Origin: UBA9547 sp044349205
GTDB lineage: Bacteria > Bacteroidota > Bacteroidia > Cytophagales > UBA9547
Reading direction: 5' to 3'
Length of the DNA stretch: 15,762 nt
Assembly: GCA_044349205.1 (NCBI GenBank)
Contig: JBIKRJ010000035.1
Coordinates: 1 to 15,762 of the forward strand
The notes under the pieces were generated by a model, which ran no database searches, was not told where the DNA came from, and worked only from the letters and a program-made list of their open reading frames with translations. The position numbers were made by a program, and so were the translations under genes. Of the stretch, positions 1 to 8,080 are shown piece after piece (the stretch's first letter is position 1; every line of letters begins with the position of its first letter).

Positions 1-282
1 TTGGGTATTAAAATGGAATGGGTCACCGAAATAACCCACGTACAAGACAAGCATTATTTTGTGGACGAACAAAGATTTGGGCCATACGCTTTGTGGCATC
101 ACAAACACTTTTTGCAACCCATTGAAAATGGTGTACTTATGACCGACATCATTCACTACAAAATACCTTTTGGGTTTCTAGGCGACATTGCCCAAGGATT
201 ACTCGTAAAACCCCAGCTCGAAAAAATATTTGCCTATCGTTTCAAAAAGCTGGAAGACATGTATGGCAAGTTTGAAGAATGA
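1..282 (+). CDS. SRPBCC-fold (START/Bet v1-like) protein, C-terminal part, cut by the window start
   Basis: The frame is open from the first base to a TGA at 280-282. The TTG at position 1 is probably not a start. About 93 residues remain, where full-length proteins of this kind usually have about 150, so the N-terminal half lies outside the window. The remaining sequence has the look of small SRPBCC proteins common in Bacteroidetes: a WVTEITHVQD strand, then FVDEQRFGPYALWHH, then a MTDIIHYKIPFG strand, and a long C-terminal helix ending RFKKLEDMYGKFEE that would close the hydrophobic ligand pocket. The ligand is unknown, and no catalytic residues can be assigned. The family call rests on recalled sequence similarity, not on a search. 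A strong hairpin begins 13 nt after the stop. Confidence 0.7.
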   Translation: MGIKMEWVTEITHVQDKHYFVDEQRFGPYALWHHKHFLQPIENGVLMTDIIHYKIPFGFLGDIAQGLLVKPQLEKIFAYRFKKLEDMYGKFEE

Positions 283-295
283 CATGTAATTTATT

Positions 296-324
296 TTATG
301 CAAAAGAGAGGCTCTATTGCATAA
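296..324. terminator. Long inverted repeat after the SRPBCC gene, possible terminator
   Basis: Outer arms TTATGCAA (296-303) and TTGCATAA (317-324) are perfectly complementary. Inside an A/A mismatch lie inner arms AGAG (305-308) and CTCT (312-315) around a 3-nt loop. The hairpin has 12 pairs and starts 13 nt after the stop codon at 282. It is not followed by a U-run on either strand, so it is not a classic intrinsic terminator. Transcript-end stabilisation or a protein-binding operator are equally possible. Confidence 0.45.
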
Positions 325-404
325 GTTCAATGTATTGGCAAAATTCGTGGTTCCCTATTTGATTTTCAGTCTTTCTGTGCATATTTGACTTGTAATATAG
401 TGAG

Positions 405-1016
405 ATGCGGCCTTCAGATTTTCAGAACATCATTTTTGATTTGGGTGGTGTCATTATCAACATCGCCCCTGAAAGAACTTGGCAGTCGATTGCCCAACTT
501 ACTGGCAAAACGGTTTTGGAAGCCAAAATTGCCTATGGCGACTTGGCCATTTTTGCTCTTTTGGAAGAAGGAAAAATTTCGGGCGATGATTTCTTGCACA
601 CCTTTTCCCAACATACTGGCTTATCTACCTCCCAACTTTTGAATTGTTGGAATGCGTTGCTTTTGGATATCCCCCAAGAGCGAATCGAACTGCTGCTGTC
701 GTTGAAACAAAAACACCGTACTTTTTTGCTAAGTAACACCAACTCGCTGCACGCAGAAGCTATTCAATCCTATTTGGTTCAACATTATTCGCTCAGGTTA
801 GAAGATCTTTTCGAGCAGGTTTTTCTTTCCAATGAAATTCAACTGCGAAAGCCCAATCGCGAGATTTATGCCCACTTGCTGTCATGTACCAATATCAACC
901 CAAAAGAATCGGTCTTTATCGACGACATTAAAGAAAATGCCCTAGCTGCCAATAGGGTCGGCATTACAGGCTTACACCTCGACTTAAGTGAAAAAAGTTT
1001 GTTGGATATATTTTAA
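405..1016 (+). CDS. HAD-superfamily hydrolase (YihX-like, subfamily IA)
   Basis: A 203-residue cytoplasmic protein with the four HAD motifs in order. Motif I is FDLGGV, with the nucleophile Asp12. Motif II is FLLSNTN with Ser110. Motif III is Lys149 in LRKPNREIY. Motif IV is FIDDIKEN with Asp173 and Asp174. The usual Asp+2 of motif I is Gly14, a substitution typical of the YihX-type branch (FDLGNV/FDLGGV), some members of which dephosphorylate sugar phosphates. The helical cap between motifs I and II (about residues 20-100) fits a small C1 cap. ATG at 405 is preferred because motif I begins only ten residues later. The next gene starts 6 nt after the stop, so the two are probably co-transcribed. 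The substrate is not predictable. A phosphatase acting on a sugar phosphate is the best guess. Confidence 0.85.
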   Translation: MRPSDFQNIIFDLGGVIINIAPERTWQSIAQLTGKTVLEAKIAYGDLAIFALLEEGKISGDDFLHTFSQHTGLSTSQLLNCWNALLLDIPQERIELLLSLKQKHRTFLLSNTNSLHAEAIQSYLVQHYSLRLEDLFEQVFLSNEIQLRKPNREIYAHLLSCTNINPKESVFIDDIKENALAANRVGITGLHLDLSEKSLLDIF

Positions 1017-1022
1017 TAAAAA

Positions 1023-2384
1023 ATGAAAAACCTATCTGTCGCTTCTAAAGCACAATCTATTTTAAAAAACCCCTTCTTATGGGGAGTTGTGGTTTTGCAC
1101 CTTGTGTATTTTTTGCTTGTGGTAGTTGGCGTTGGCAACTGGTTCACCCCCGATTCGATGGAGTATATTTACATTGCCACAAATGTTAAATACCGAAACT
1201 TGGTTTATAGTGGAGCCTTGGTACCACCGCTTCTGCCAGAATTTTTTTCCTTAAGACCGCCTCTTTACGGAATCATCATTTTGGCTATCTACACTTTTAC
1301 TCATTCTTTTTTGGCCGTGCTGTTTGTGCAAAACTTAATTAGCATTGGCATATGGTGGTATTTAGGCAAATTATTGGAATCGCTTGGGTGTAACCCGCGC
1401 ATTACTAATCCAGCCCTGTTCATTGCCTTGTTGTTTTTCCCCTGCCAATTTGTGCTCGCCAACCAAATTATGGCCGATGTATGGATGGAACTCTTTTTCT
1501 TTGGCGCATTTTATCAGTTTGTGCGTTTTGTGCAAACCAACGAAACGAAAAGAATCTTTTTTTTAAATCTTTTTCTTGCACTTGGCTTGTTGTGCAAACC
1601 CACCTTGCTGTTTTTTTGGGTACCAACAATACTTTTTTCGTTGTATCTTTTTGTGAAGATGAAGCAAAAAAGAGTGTTGGTTTACGCTCTTATTGTTCCG
1701 ATAGTTGCTTTTGGATGGAGCTGGCGGAACAAAGTACATACTGGTTATTTTCACTATTCTTCTATCACCAATCAAGCTATGATAGAAGCCAATGTGCAGG
1801 GCATTTACACCACTATTTTGGGTATAGAAGGTGGACAAATGATGCATGATTCCATGAAGGCAGAAGCAAGTCAATATACCGACCTGAAAGAAAAAACAGA
1901 ATTTATAAATAGAAAAGGAAAAGAGGTCATAGCCAAAAACTTCCCGCTATACCTTAAACTTTTTGCTCGTGGCAATATTAATATGTTTCTCACCGCAGGT
2001 CGATTCGAAATGAACATGTTTTTTAATTACAGACCCAACACCAAGATCGGACTTGTGGAAGGCATGACACAAAAGGGATGGAATGCTTTAGAGATTTACA
2101 CCTCGCAAATACCGTTGGGCCTTTACGTCTTACTTGGCTTTATTTTTTTGATGAACCTCTTCCTCTTGGTAAGCACCATCAGTTTTCTTACCGATAAAAA
2201 TCAAAACGCCTACTATCGCCTTTTTATCTTGGTTTCGTTGGTGTATTTGTGCGCGGCCACTGGCCTTTTTAGTTTTGCCCGTTTCAAGCTAATGGTTTAC
2301 CCGCTTATGATGTTTACACTTCCATTTTTTATAGAGAAAATATTGAGATGGTCTGAACAAAAAAGAGTACGTTTGAAAAGCTAA
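1023..2384 (+). CDS. Multi-span membrane glycosyltransferase, GT-C fold (GT39/ArnT-like)
   Basis: A 453-residue inner-membrane protein with roughly ten hydrophobic segments. After the first one (about residues 17-38) the first periplasmic loop carries WFTPDSMEY with Asp44, where GT-C enzymes place their catalytic acidic residue. This is followed by LRPPLYGII (Arg78-Pro79-Pro80), resembling the RPPLYP pattern in dolichyl/polyprenyl-phosphate-sugar glycosyltransferases of the GT39/ArnT type. Several positively charged loops alternate with the membrane segments, and a Lys/Arg-rich tail follows the last one. Such enzymes move a sugar from a polyprenyl-phosphate carrier to a lipid, glycan or protein on the outer face of the membrane. 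Donor and acceptor cannot be read from the sequence. It lies 6 nt after the HAD gene. The GT-C call comes from topology and the loop motif, so the exact family is uncertain. Confidence 0.65.
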   Translation: MKNLSVASKAQSILKNPFLWGVVVLHLVYFLLVVVGVGNWFTPDSMEYIYIATNVKYRNLVYSGALVPPLLPEFFSLRPPLYGIIILAIYTFTHSFLAVLFVQNLISIGIWWYLGKLLESLGCNPRITNPALFIALLFFPCQFVLANQIMADVWMELFFFGAFYQFVRFVQTNETKRIFFLNLFLALGLLCKPTLLFFWVPTILFSLYLFVKMKQKRVLVYALIVPIVAFGWSWRNKVHTGYFHYSSITNQAMIEANVQGIYTTILGIEGGQMMHDSMKAEASQYTDLKEKTEFINRKGKEVIAKNFPLYLKLFARGNINMFLTAGRFEMNMFFNYRPNTKIGLVEGMTQKGWNALEIYTSQIPLGLYVLLGFIFLMNLFLLVSTISFLTDKNQNAYYRLFILVSLVYLCAATGLFSFARFKLMVYPLMMFTLPFFIEKILRWSEQKRVRLKS

Positions 2385-2474
2385 ATAAATTATAATCAAA
2401 CACTTCCTTGCTTTTTATTGCAGTGTGAAATGTATAGAGCAAAATTTTTTCCATCGTTTTAAACCCTTTTTCTC

Positions 2475-3791
2475 ATGCCTCTTTCTTTCACAAAAAGCAT
2501 CTGTATTTTCATTTTCACCATTTACCTTTCGGCTATTTCCCAAGCCCAAGTAGGCCCATTATTGAAAACAAAATGGGATCAAGGCTGTGGCTATAATGCC
2601 TTGTTGCCTGCAAGCACCAACAATACCTATTGCAACAAAACGGTAGTAGGGTGTTCGGGAGTGGCTTTGTCTCAAATTGCCAAATACTGGCAACACCCCA
2701 ACAAAGGAATGGGCACCATTTCCTATTTGAATGACGTGACAAACAAACAAATAACTGTGAACCTTGACACTGTCTACTTCAACTGGACGAAAATAGGCGA
2801 TTCTATTGGTCAGGTGGGAAAAAGCGATTTCGCCCTTCAACATTTAATGAAGAATTGTGCCTATGTGACGCGAAGTAGATTTGGGCCAGAAAGTACAGCG
2901 GGAAATTTTACTTCCGATACTATCGCAACCTATCTAGGTTATTCCATCATGGCCAAAGCCATGTATCCTTTTCCTAGAAATTTTGATTCTGTTTCAGCCA
3001 TCATAAAAAAGGAAATTGACAATGGGCGACCAGTTTTATTGGAAATCAATTCTACTTCGGGCAACTTCCCTCACGGCTTGGTGATTGACGGTTACAAAGC
3101 CACAAATCCTGTAGAGTTTCACTTAAACTGGGGATGGGGCGGAAGAGACAATGGCTATTTTGCCCTTTCCACCATTTACAGCAAGAGTTTGAGTACTGAT
3201 TTTTACCCTATGAGATTGGTTTACAACATCAAACCTAGGATAGAAAAAAGCATCGAAACAAAAACAGACACCATGTTTTTCAATAGTTTCGACAATTATC
3301 AAATAGAGGCGCAATATCTGTCGTTTACTTCCTATGAAAACTGGCAATTGACCTTAGATAATAGTTGGTTAAACTTGTATAAAAGTAACGCTTCGGGTGT
3401 GGGTGGCAACAAAATAAAAGACCTTTTATTGTATCCAAACCCTAATCTTAGTTCCAAACGCATAGGCAGCGTTACACTGAGCAATGGAAATTATACTAAA
3501 AAAGTGGTGGTGGTACAAAAAGGCAATGGCGTGGCAGGATTTGAAGACGCAGGTTTACAATCTCAAAATATGATGCAGCTTTATCCCAATCCGACCAAAG
3601 ATGTATTGAATGTACGGTGCATGTTGGTTGGAAACAATCACAGTGAATACCGCATTTACAATTCAGAAGGCCTTAACGTGATGAACGCCCCAAATGAGGG
3701 TTTTGAAACCAGCATCTCCCTTAAAGGACTGGAACATGGTATCTATTTTTTGAAAGGCATAGGCAAAGGTCAAAGGTTTGTGATTGAATAA
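2475..3791 (+). CDS. Secreted C10 (streptopain-like) cysteine protease with type IX sorting domain
   Basis: A 438-residue exported protein. Residues 1-24 form a signal peptide (hydrophobic run, then ISQA|Q). The peptidase C10 domain follows at once: VGPLL.TKWDQGCGYN with oxyanion Gln36, GCSGVALSQIAKYW with nucleophile Cys60, FPHGLVIDGY with His200, and FHLNWGWGGRDNGYF with Asn218/Trp219. All expected active-site positions are present, although the usual GCVA after the Cys is GCSG. The inhibitory propeptide of SpeB-type zymogens is missing, as signal peptide and catalytic domain are separated by only a few residues. About residues 260-350 look like a BACON/Ig-like domain (ENWQLTLDNSWLNL ... 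VVVVQKG). From about residue 368 a type A T9SS sorting domain begins (LYPNPTKDVLNV ... GIYFLKG), implying outer-membrane translocation and cell-surface attachment or release. No T9SS component gene is in the window. Confidence 0.88.
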   Translation: MPLSFTKSICIFIFTIYLSAISQAQVGPLLKTKWDQGCGYNALLPASTNNTYCNKTVVGCSGVALSQIAKYWQHPNKGMGTISYLNDVTNKQITVNLDTVYFNWTKIGDSIGQVGKSDFALQHLMKNCAYVTRSRFGPESTAGNFTSDTIATYLGYSIMAKAMYPFPRNFDSVSAIIKKEIDNGRPVLLEINSTSGNFPHGLVIDGYKATNPVEFHLNWGWGGRDNGYFALSTIYSKSLSTDFYPMRLVYNIKPRIEKSIETKTDTMFFNSFDNYQIEAQYLSFTSYENWQLTLDNSWLNLYKSNASGVGGNKIKDLLLYPNPNLSSKRIGSVTLSNGNYTKKVVVVQKGNGVAGFEDAGLQSQNMMQLYPNPTKDVLNVRCMLVGNNHSEYRIYNSEGLNVMNAPNEGFETSISLKGLEHGIYFLKGIGKGQRFVIE

Positions 3792-3836
3792 GTTTACAAC
3801 TCAGTCGTTTCAAACTAATTTTTTTCAATTGGTCTC

Positions 3837-3860
3837 GCAATTTTACATTTCGTAAATTGC
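3837..3860. repeat. Imperfect palindrome upstream of the fused dehydrogenase gene
   Basis: Arms GCAATTTTAC (3837-3846) and GTAAATTGC (3852-3860) pair over nine positions with one bulged T, around the loop ATTTC. It lies 42 nt before the ATG at 3903 in a 111-bp intergenic region. It could be an operator for the dehydrogenase gene or a hairpin after the protease gene. TACATTT at 3844 resembles a Bacteroidetes -7 box, but no TTG sits at the right distance. Confidence 0.3.
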
Positions 3861-3902
3861 CAATTGTTTTTGGGAAATAGCCCAAAATCATTCTAAGAGT
3901 AC

Positions 3903-6900
3903 ATGTTAAAAGACGAACTCCAGTCCCTTGCCCAACATTTGGAAGGTGAATTTTTCACCGACCAAACCATCCGCACGCTTTACGCCACCGATGCTTCGGC
4001 CTATAAAGAAATGCCGTTGGCCGTGGCTATTCCAAAATCGGAAGAAGATTTAAAGAAAATTATCCGTTTTGCAAGGCAACACAAGGTTTCTGTCATTCCG
4101 CGCACAGCAGGCACATCGCTAGGCGGTCAAGTCGTAGGCAATGGCATCATTGTGGATGTTTCCAAGCACTGGCGCAATATTTTGGAGCTAAACGTGGCCG
4201 AAAAATGGGTGCGCGTGCAGCCAGGTGTGAATTTGGACGAACTGAACAAGTTTTTGAAACCATATAAATTGTTCTTTGGTCCTGAAACCTCTACCAGCAA
4301 CCGCTGCATGATAGGCGGCATGGTGGGCAACAATTCATGCGGTTCGCACTCGGTCATTTATGGCACTACACGCGACCACGTCATATCGCTAAAAACGATT
4401 TTGTCGGACGGCAACGAGGCCGAGTTCAAAGCCGTTTCTAAAGAGGAGTTTTCGGAAAAATGCAAGCAACACAACTTGGAAGGCAAACTATATCGCCATG
4501 TGTACGATATACTCTCAAAGCCCGAAAACCAAGAGGAAATAAGAAAAGAATTTCCAAAACCCACCGTGCGTCGTCGCAATACGGGCTACGCGCTCGACGA
4601 ACTGTTGGAAACTGAAATCTTTACCGACCAACCACTTTTTCCCGTTACCTATGCCGACCGTAGCGGAAAGCGCCTTTTCAACATGAGCAAACTGCTGTGT
4701 GGTTCGGAAGGTACTTTGGCTTTTACTACTGAAATAAAACTAAACTTGGTCGATGCGCCAAAACCAGTGACTGCCGTCATTGCCGTGCATCTAAATTCTA
4801 TTTACGAAGCCTGCAAAGCCAACCTCATCGCCCTAAAATACAAGCCAGGCGCAGTGGAACTGATGGACGACATAGTCCTGCAGTGTGCCAAAAAGAACAT
4901 CGAACAACAAAAAAACCTGTTTTTTGTTCAAGGAGACCCCGTAGCCTTGCTCTGTGTGGAATTTGCCAGAGAAAGCAAAGAAGAAATTGACCAACTGGCC
5001 AAAGAGATGGAAGCCGAAATGCGTGCCAACGGCTATGGTTACCATTTTCCCATACTGTTTAACGAACAAGTTAAGGCTGTTTGGGATTTGCGCAAGGCAG
5101 GCCTCGGACTACTGGCCAACATTCCTGGCGATATGAAAGCCGTACCCTGTATAGAAGATACGGCTGTGGACGTGCATGACCAACCCGAATATGTGCTCGA
5201 ATTTGAGCAAATCATGAAAAAATATGGGATGGACTGCGTGTACTATGCCCACATAGGCGATGGCGAATTGCATTTGCGTCCGGTACTGGACTTGAAAACG
5301 GCCGAGGGGCAACAGATGTTTTTCGACATTACCAACGACGTGGCGACCTTGGTAAAAAAATACCGTGGCTCGCTTAGTGGCGAACATGGAGACGGACGAG
5401 TACGCGGCGAATTTATCCCTAAAATGATTGGGGCAAAAAATTACGACCTACTTTGCGAACTGAAAGCCACTTGGGACCCCGACAATATCCTGAACCCAGG
5501 AAAAATTGTACATACTCCCAAAATGAATGAGTACCTGCGCTACAAACGCAACCAAGCCACCATTCAACCCGATACAGTATTCCGATTCGACGAATCGCAA
5601 GGAATATTACGCTTGGCAGAAAAGTGTAACGGTTCGGGCGACTGCCGCAAGTCGCACGTCATAGGCGGCACCATGTGCCCCAGCTATCAGGCCACCCACG
5701 ACGAAAAAGACACCACAAGGGCAAGGGCCAATATTTTGAGGGAGTTTTTGACCAATTCGGACAAACTGAACAAGTTTGACCACGAAGAAATAAAACAAGT
5801 CATGGATTTGTGCCTGAGTTGCAAAGGCTGCAAATCGGAGTGCCCCTCTAATGTGGACGTAGCCAAACTGAAGGCCGAATTTCTGCAACACTATTACGAC
5901 GCCAACGGCGTGCCACTTCGTGCTTGGGCCATAGGCAACATCAGTAAACTGAACGCTATTGGGTCCCTCACGCCTTCCATTACCAATTTCTTCATGAACA
6001 ATCCGCTCACAGGTGGTTTACTGAAGAAAATGCTTGGTGTAGCACCCAAACGAAGCTTGCCAAACATTTACAAGACGACTTTCAGAAGCTGGTTTGAAAA
6101 GAATCGCTCAGAGTTCAAAGTTCAAAGTTCAAAGTTTGGACAAGCCGAACTCACAACACACAACTCACAACCCGCAACTCTGAACCCTGAACACGGAACT
6201 CGGAACTCGGAACCGTCAACCGTCAACCGTCAACCGTCAACTGTCAACATCTTCTGCGACGAATTCACCAATTTCAACGACGTAGAAATTGGCATCACAA
6301 TGGTGAAACTGCTCGTGCGGCTTGGCTACCAAGTGCAAATGCCAAAACATGCGGAAAGTGGGCGTGCCTATTTGTCGAAAGGATTGGTGCGCGATGCGCA
6401 AAAATTGGCACAAAAAAATGTGAAATTGCTAAAAGATACCATCTCGGACAATGCGCCACTTGTAGGGCTTGAACCTTCGGGCATTTTAAGTTTTCGCGAC
6501 GAATACCTGAGTTTGGTTAGCCCCGACCTATTGCCCCAAGCGGAAAAATTGGCTAAAAATTGTTTCACTATCGACGAGTTTTTGGCCAAAGAAATGTTCA
6601 AAGGCCACATCACTTCCGATCAGTTTACCGACGCATCGAAGAAAATAAAACTACACGGCCACTGCCACCAAAAAGCATTGTCGGGAATTGGCCACAGCCA
6701 AAAAATACTCACTTTGCCGAAAAATTATTCATTGGACACCATACCCTCGGGTTGCTGCGGCATGGCGGGTTCTTTCGGCTACGAAGCCGAACACTACGAC
6801 ATTTCGATGAAAGTAGGCGAATTGGTGCTTTTCCCAGCCGTAAGACAAGCCCCTGATTGCGAGGTAGCTGCGCCTGGCACTAGCTGCCGACATCAAATCA

Positions 6901-6962
6901 AAGACGGAACCGGGCGTACTGCCAAACATCCTATCGAAATTTTGTACGAAGCCTTGAGGTGA
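3903..6962 (+). CDS. Fused FAD-linked oxidase and Fe-S/CCG-domain dehydrogenase (GlcD-GlcF/YdiJ type)
   Basis: A 1019-residue enzyme that fuses two normally separate subunits. About residues 35-270 form the FAD-binding PCMH domain (PRTAGTSLGGQVVGNGIIVD; GGMVGNNSCGSHS). About 290-540 are the FAD-oxidase C-terminal domain, with HIGDGELHLRPV, SGEHGDGRVRGEF and WDPDNILNPGKI. Two ferredoxin-like clusters follow: Cys575, Cys581 and Cys592 before PSY, then the classic Cys637, Cys640, Cys643, Cys647-Pro. The C-terminal part is a CCG/heterodisulfide-reductase-like domain with HCHQKALSG (Cys921), GCCGMAGSFGYE (Cys951-Cys952) and SCRHQI (Cys995). Family members oxidise 2-hydroxy acids such as D-lactate, glycolate or 2-hydroxyglutarate and pass electrons through Fe-S clusters to the respiratory chain. 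The substrate here is not predictable. The architecture and length resemble E. coli YdiJ. Oddly, residues about 737-782 are encoded by a 7-bp tandem repeat tract that forms a hydrophilic linker before the CCG region. The reading frame is intact through it. Confidence 0.9.
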   Translation: MLKDELQSLAQHLEGEFFTDQTIRTLYATDASAYKEMPLAVAIPKSEEDLKKIIRFARQHKVSVIPRTAGTSLGGQVVGNGIIVDVSKHWRNILELNVAEKWVRVQPGVNLDELNKFLKPYKLFFGPETSTSNRCMIGGMVGNNSCGSHSVIYGTTRDHVISLKTILSDGNEAEFKAVSKEEFSEKCKQHNLEGKLYRHVYDILSKPENQEEIRKEFPKPTVRRRNTGYALDELLETEIFTDQPLFPVTYADRSGKRLFNMSKLLCGSEGTLAFTTEIKLNLVDAPKPVTAVIAVHLNSIYEACKANLIALKYKPGAVELMDDIVLQCAKKNIEQQKNLFFVQGDPVALLCVEFARESKEEIDQLAKEMEAEMRANGYGYHFPILFNEQVKAVWDLRKAGLGLLANIPGDMKAVPCIEDTAVDVHDQPEYVLEFEQIMKKYGMDCVYYAHIGDGELHLRPVLDLKTAEGQQMFFDITNDVATLVKKYRGSLSGEHGDGRVRGEFIPKMIGAKNYDLLCELKATWDPDNILNPGKIVHTPKMNEYLRYKRNQATIQPDTVFRFDESQGILRLAEKCNGSGDCRKSHVIGGTMCPSYQATHDEKDTTRARANILREFLTNSDKLNKFDHEEIKQVMDLCLSCKGCKSECPSNVDVAKLKAEFLQHYYDANGVPLRAWAIGNISKLNAIGSLTPSITNFFMNNPLTGGLLKKMLGVAPKRSLPNIYKTTFRSWFEKNRSEFKVQSSKFGQAELTTHNSQPATLNPEHGTRNSEPSTVNRQPSTVNIFCDEFTNFNDVEIGITMVKLLVRLGYQVQMPKHAESGRAYLSKGLVRDAQKLAQKNVKLLKDTISDNAPLVGLEPSGILSFRDEYLSLVSPDLLPQAEKLAKNCFTIDEFLAKEMFKGHITSDQFTDASKKIKLHGHCHQKALSGIGHSQKILTLPKNYSLDTIPSGCCGMAGSFGYEAEHYDISMKVGELVLFPAVRQAPDCEVAAPGTSCRHQIKDGTGRTAKHPIEILYEALR
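6113..6248. repeat. Heptad repeat tract inside the dehydrogenase gene (GTTNNNN then AACNNNN)
   Basis: Three exact GTTCAAA units (6113-6133) and one GTTTGGA (6134-6140) are followed by a 7-nt joint. Then come fourteen consecutive 7-bp units that all begin AAC (6148-6245): AACTCAC, AACACAC, AACTCAC, AACCCGC, AACTCTG, AACCCTG, AACACGG, AACTCGG twice, AACCGTC four times and AACTGTC. AACNNNN is the opposite-strand form of a GTT-containing heptad, so the two halves are inverted relative to each other. Because three units equal 21 bp, the tract encodes a 7-residue repeat (for example STVNRQP STVN). It contains no stop codon in the coding frame. Confidence 0.9.
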
Positions 6963-6963
6963 G

Positions 6964-7008
6964 TTTCTAGTTCAGAGTTTAGAGTTTCTAGTTCGGAGTT
7001 CAGAGTTG
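6964..7008. repeat. Heptad repeat tract downstream of the dehydrogenase gene
   Basis: Right after the TGA at 6960-6962 come six phased 7-bp units: TTTCTAG, TTCAGAG, TTTAGAG, TTTCTAG, TTCGGAG and TTCAGAG, then a partial TTG. Read from the preceding G this is the same GTTNNNN pattern as inside the upstream gene. It fills the first third of the 131-bp gap before the acyltransferase gene. Confidence 0.85.
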
Positions 7009-7037
7009 TATAGAATAGATTTTTATCTCTACATTTA
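7006..7037 (+). promoter_or_regulatory. Possible Bacteroidetes-type promoter for the acyltransferase gene
   Basis: TTG at 7006-7008 (the edge of the heptad tract) is followed after 21 nt by TACATTTA at 7030-7037. The Bacteroidetes consensus is TTG, about 19 nt, TAnnTTTG. The last base differs and the spacer is 2 nt long, so this is a weak candidate. It would leave a leader of about 50 nt before the ATG at 7094. Confidence 0.3.
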
Positions 7038-7093
7038 TATATAATTTTTAATGCTGAAGTAGGGCAAAAGCACCTGCTGGCCAAACCTTTTTA

Positions 7094-8071
7094 GTGATGA
7101 AACGCAACTACTCTGTAGATGTGCTAAGGTTGATTGGAGCCTTTGCCGTCATCGTCATACACATTGGTTTTACGCGTGCCCCTTGGGAGGCTCAAATCAG
7201 GCTATTGGCGCGCTTTGCCGTCCCCTTTTTCTTCATGGTAAGCGGTTATTTCTTCGAAAAAAAATGGAAAACCGACGGCAACAACGCCTTTACTTCTACC
7301 ATCTTGAACTTACTCTCTATTTACTTGGTGGCCAATCTTTTGTATTTGCCTGTGAACCTAGGCACGGCAATCATGAATGGGAAAGAAATCACATTGAACC
7401 TCTCCAATCTCTTGCTCGGCACGTGGATGCATCTGTGGTTTATGGGCGCCATGATAGTGGGTTATCTATTTTTATGGGTCATTTTCACACATCGCCTTCA
7501 AAAGCTACTCCCCTATTTCTCCATTGTATTTTTTGCCCTTATGCTTTTGTCTGAAGCCTATTCTTTTTTGGGTTTTCGCTACAATATGGAACTTGCTAGG
7601 ACTTTTCTTTCCATTCCCTTGCTGTATTTAGGCATGCAACTGTCTAAATACGAAGTAGAAAAAAGGGGCAACTTGATTTTCTTCTTTTTGCTTGCCGTGC
7701 TTGGATTGGCCATTCACATGGGCGAAACCTTGTGGCTCTATTTTTATCATAAAGTACCTATTGGTAAACTACAATTTTACATCAGCACGACCTTCATGGC
7801 AACGAGCTTCTTATGCCTTTCTTTGAAATTGGAAATGCCAAAACCCAACTGGATGTCGGAATGGGGGAGAAAATATTCATTGTTGATTTACCTTTACCAC
7901 CCATTGGTACTGATGTGGTCGCCGCAATATTATGCCATGATTCCGAAAAACATGGTATTTCTGAAATGGATGGGACCCATTTGGGCATTTGCATTGATTT
8001 TGATTCCCATTTTGCTGATTGAAAGATATTGGCCACGGGTGTATGACTTGATAAACGGCAAACTTTCTTGA
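7094..8071 (+). CDS. Acyltransferase family 3 membrane protein (OafA/WecH-like)
   Basis: A 325-residue integral membrane protein with about ten hydrophobic segments. The N-terminus shows the family signature: YSVDVLRLIGAFAVIVIHIGF contains the conserved helix-1 His23, and LLARFAVPFFFMVSGYFF contains Arg40, the two positions regarded as essential in Acyl_transf_3 enzymes. These proteins move acetyl or other acyl groups across the membrane onto sugars of O-antigen, exopolysaccharide or peptidoglycan. The last membrane segments (SLLIYLYHPLVL, WAFALILIPILLI) are complete and the length is normal. Translation may begin at either ATG of the MM pair (7094 or 7097). The gene stands alone, flanked on both sides by heptad repeat tracts. 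The acceptor is unknown. A cell-envelope glycan is the usual target in this family. Confidence 0.85.
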   Translation: MMKRNYSVDVLRLIGAFAVIVIHIGFTRAPWEAQIRLLARFAVPFFFMVSGYFFEKKWKTDGNNAFTSTILNLLSIYLVANLLYLPVNLGTAIMNGKEITLNLSNLLLGTWMHLWFMGAMIVGYLFLWVIFTHRLQKLLPYFSIVFFALMLLSEAYSFLGFRYNMELARTFLSIPLLYLGMQLSKYEVEKRGNLIFFFLLAVLGLAIHMGETLWLYFYHKVPIGKLQFYISTTFMATSFLCLSLKLEMPKPNWMSEWGRKYSLLIYLYHPLVLMWSPQYYAMIPKNMVFLKWMGPIWAFALILIPILLIERYWPRVYDLINGKLS

Positions 8072-8080
8072 AATTGTAAA

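Noticed and set aside
3844..3851. TACATTTC as promoter of the dehydrogenase gene
   Set aside because: The last base differs from the -7 consensus, the only TTG is 12 nt away, and the site lies within a palindrome.
6113..6248. CRISPR array
   Set aside because: Units are contiguous 7-mers without spacers and without a conserved repeat of CRISPR length.
6893..7084. Minus-strand open frame with a TLNSELETLNSELETH repeat
   Set aside because: The repeat is just the translation of the heptad tract and the frame overlaps the 3' end of a well-supported gene.
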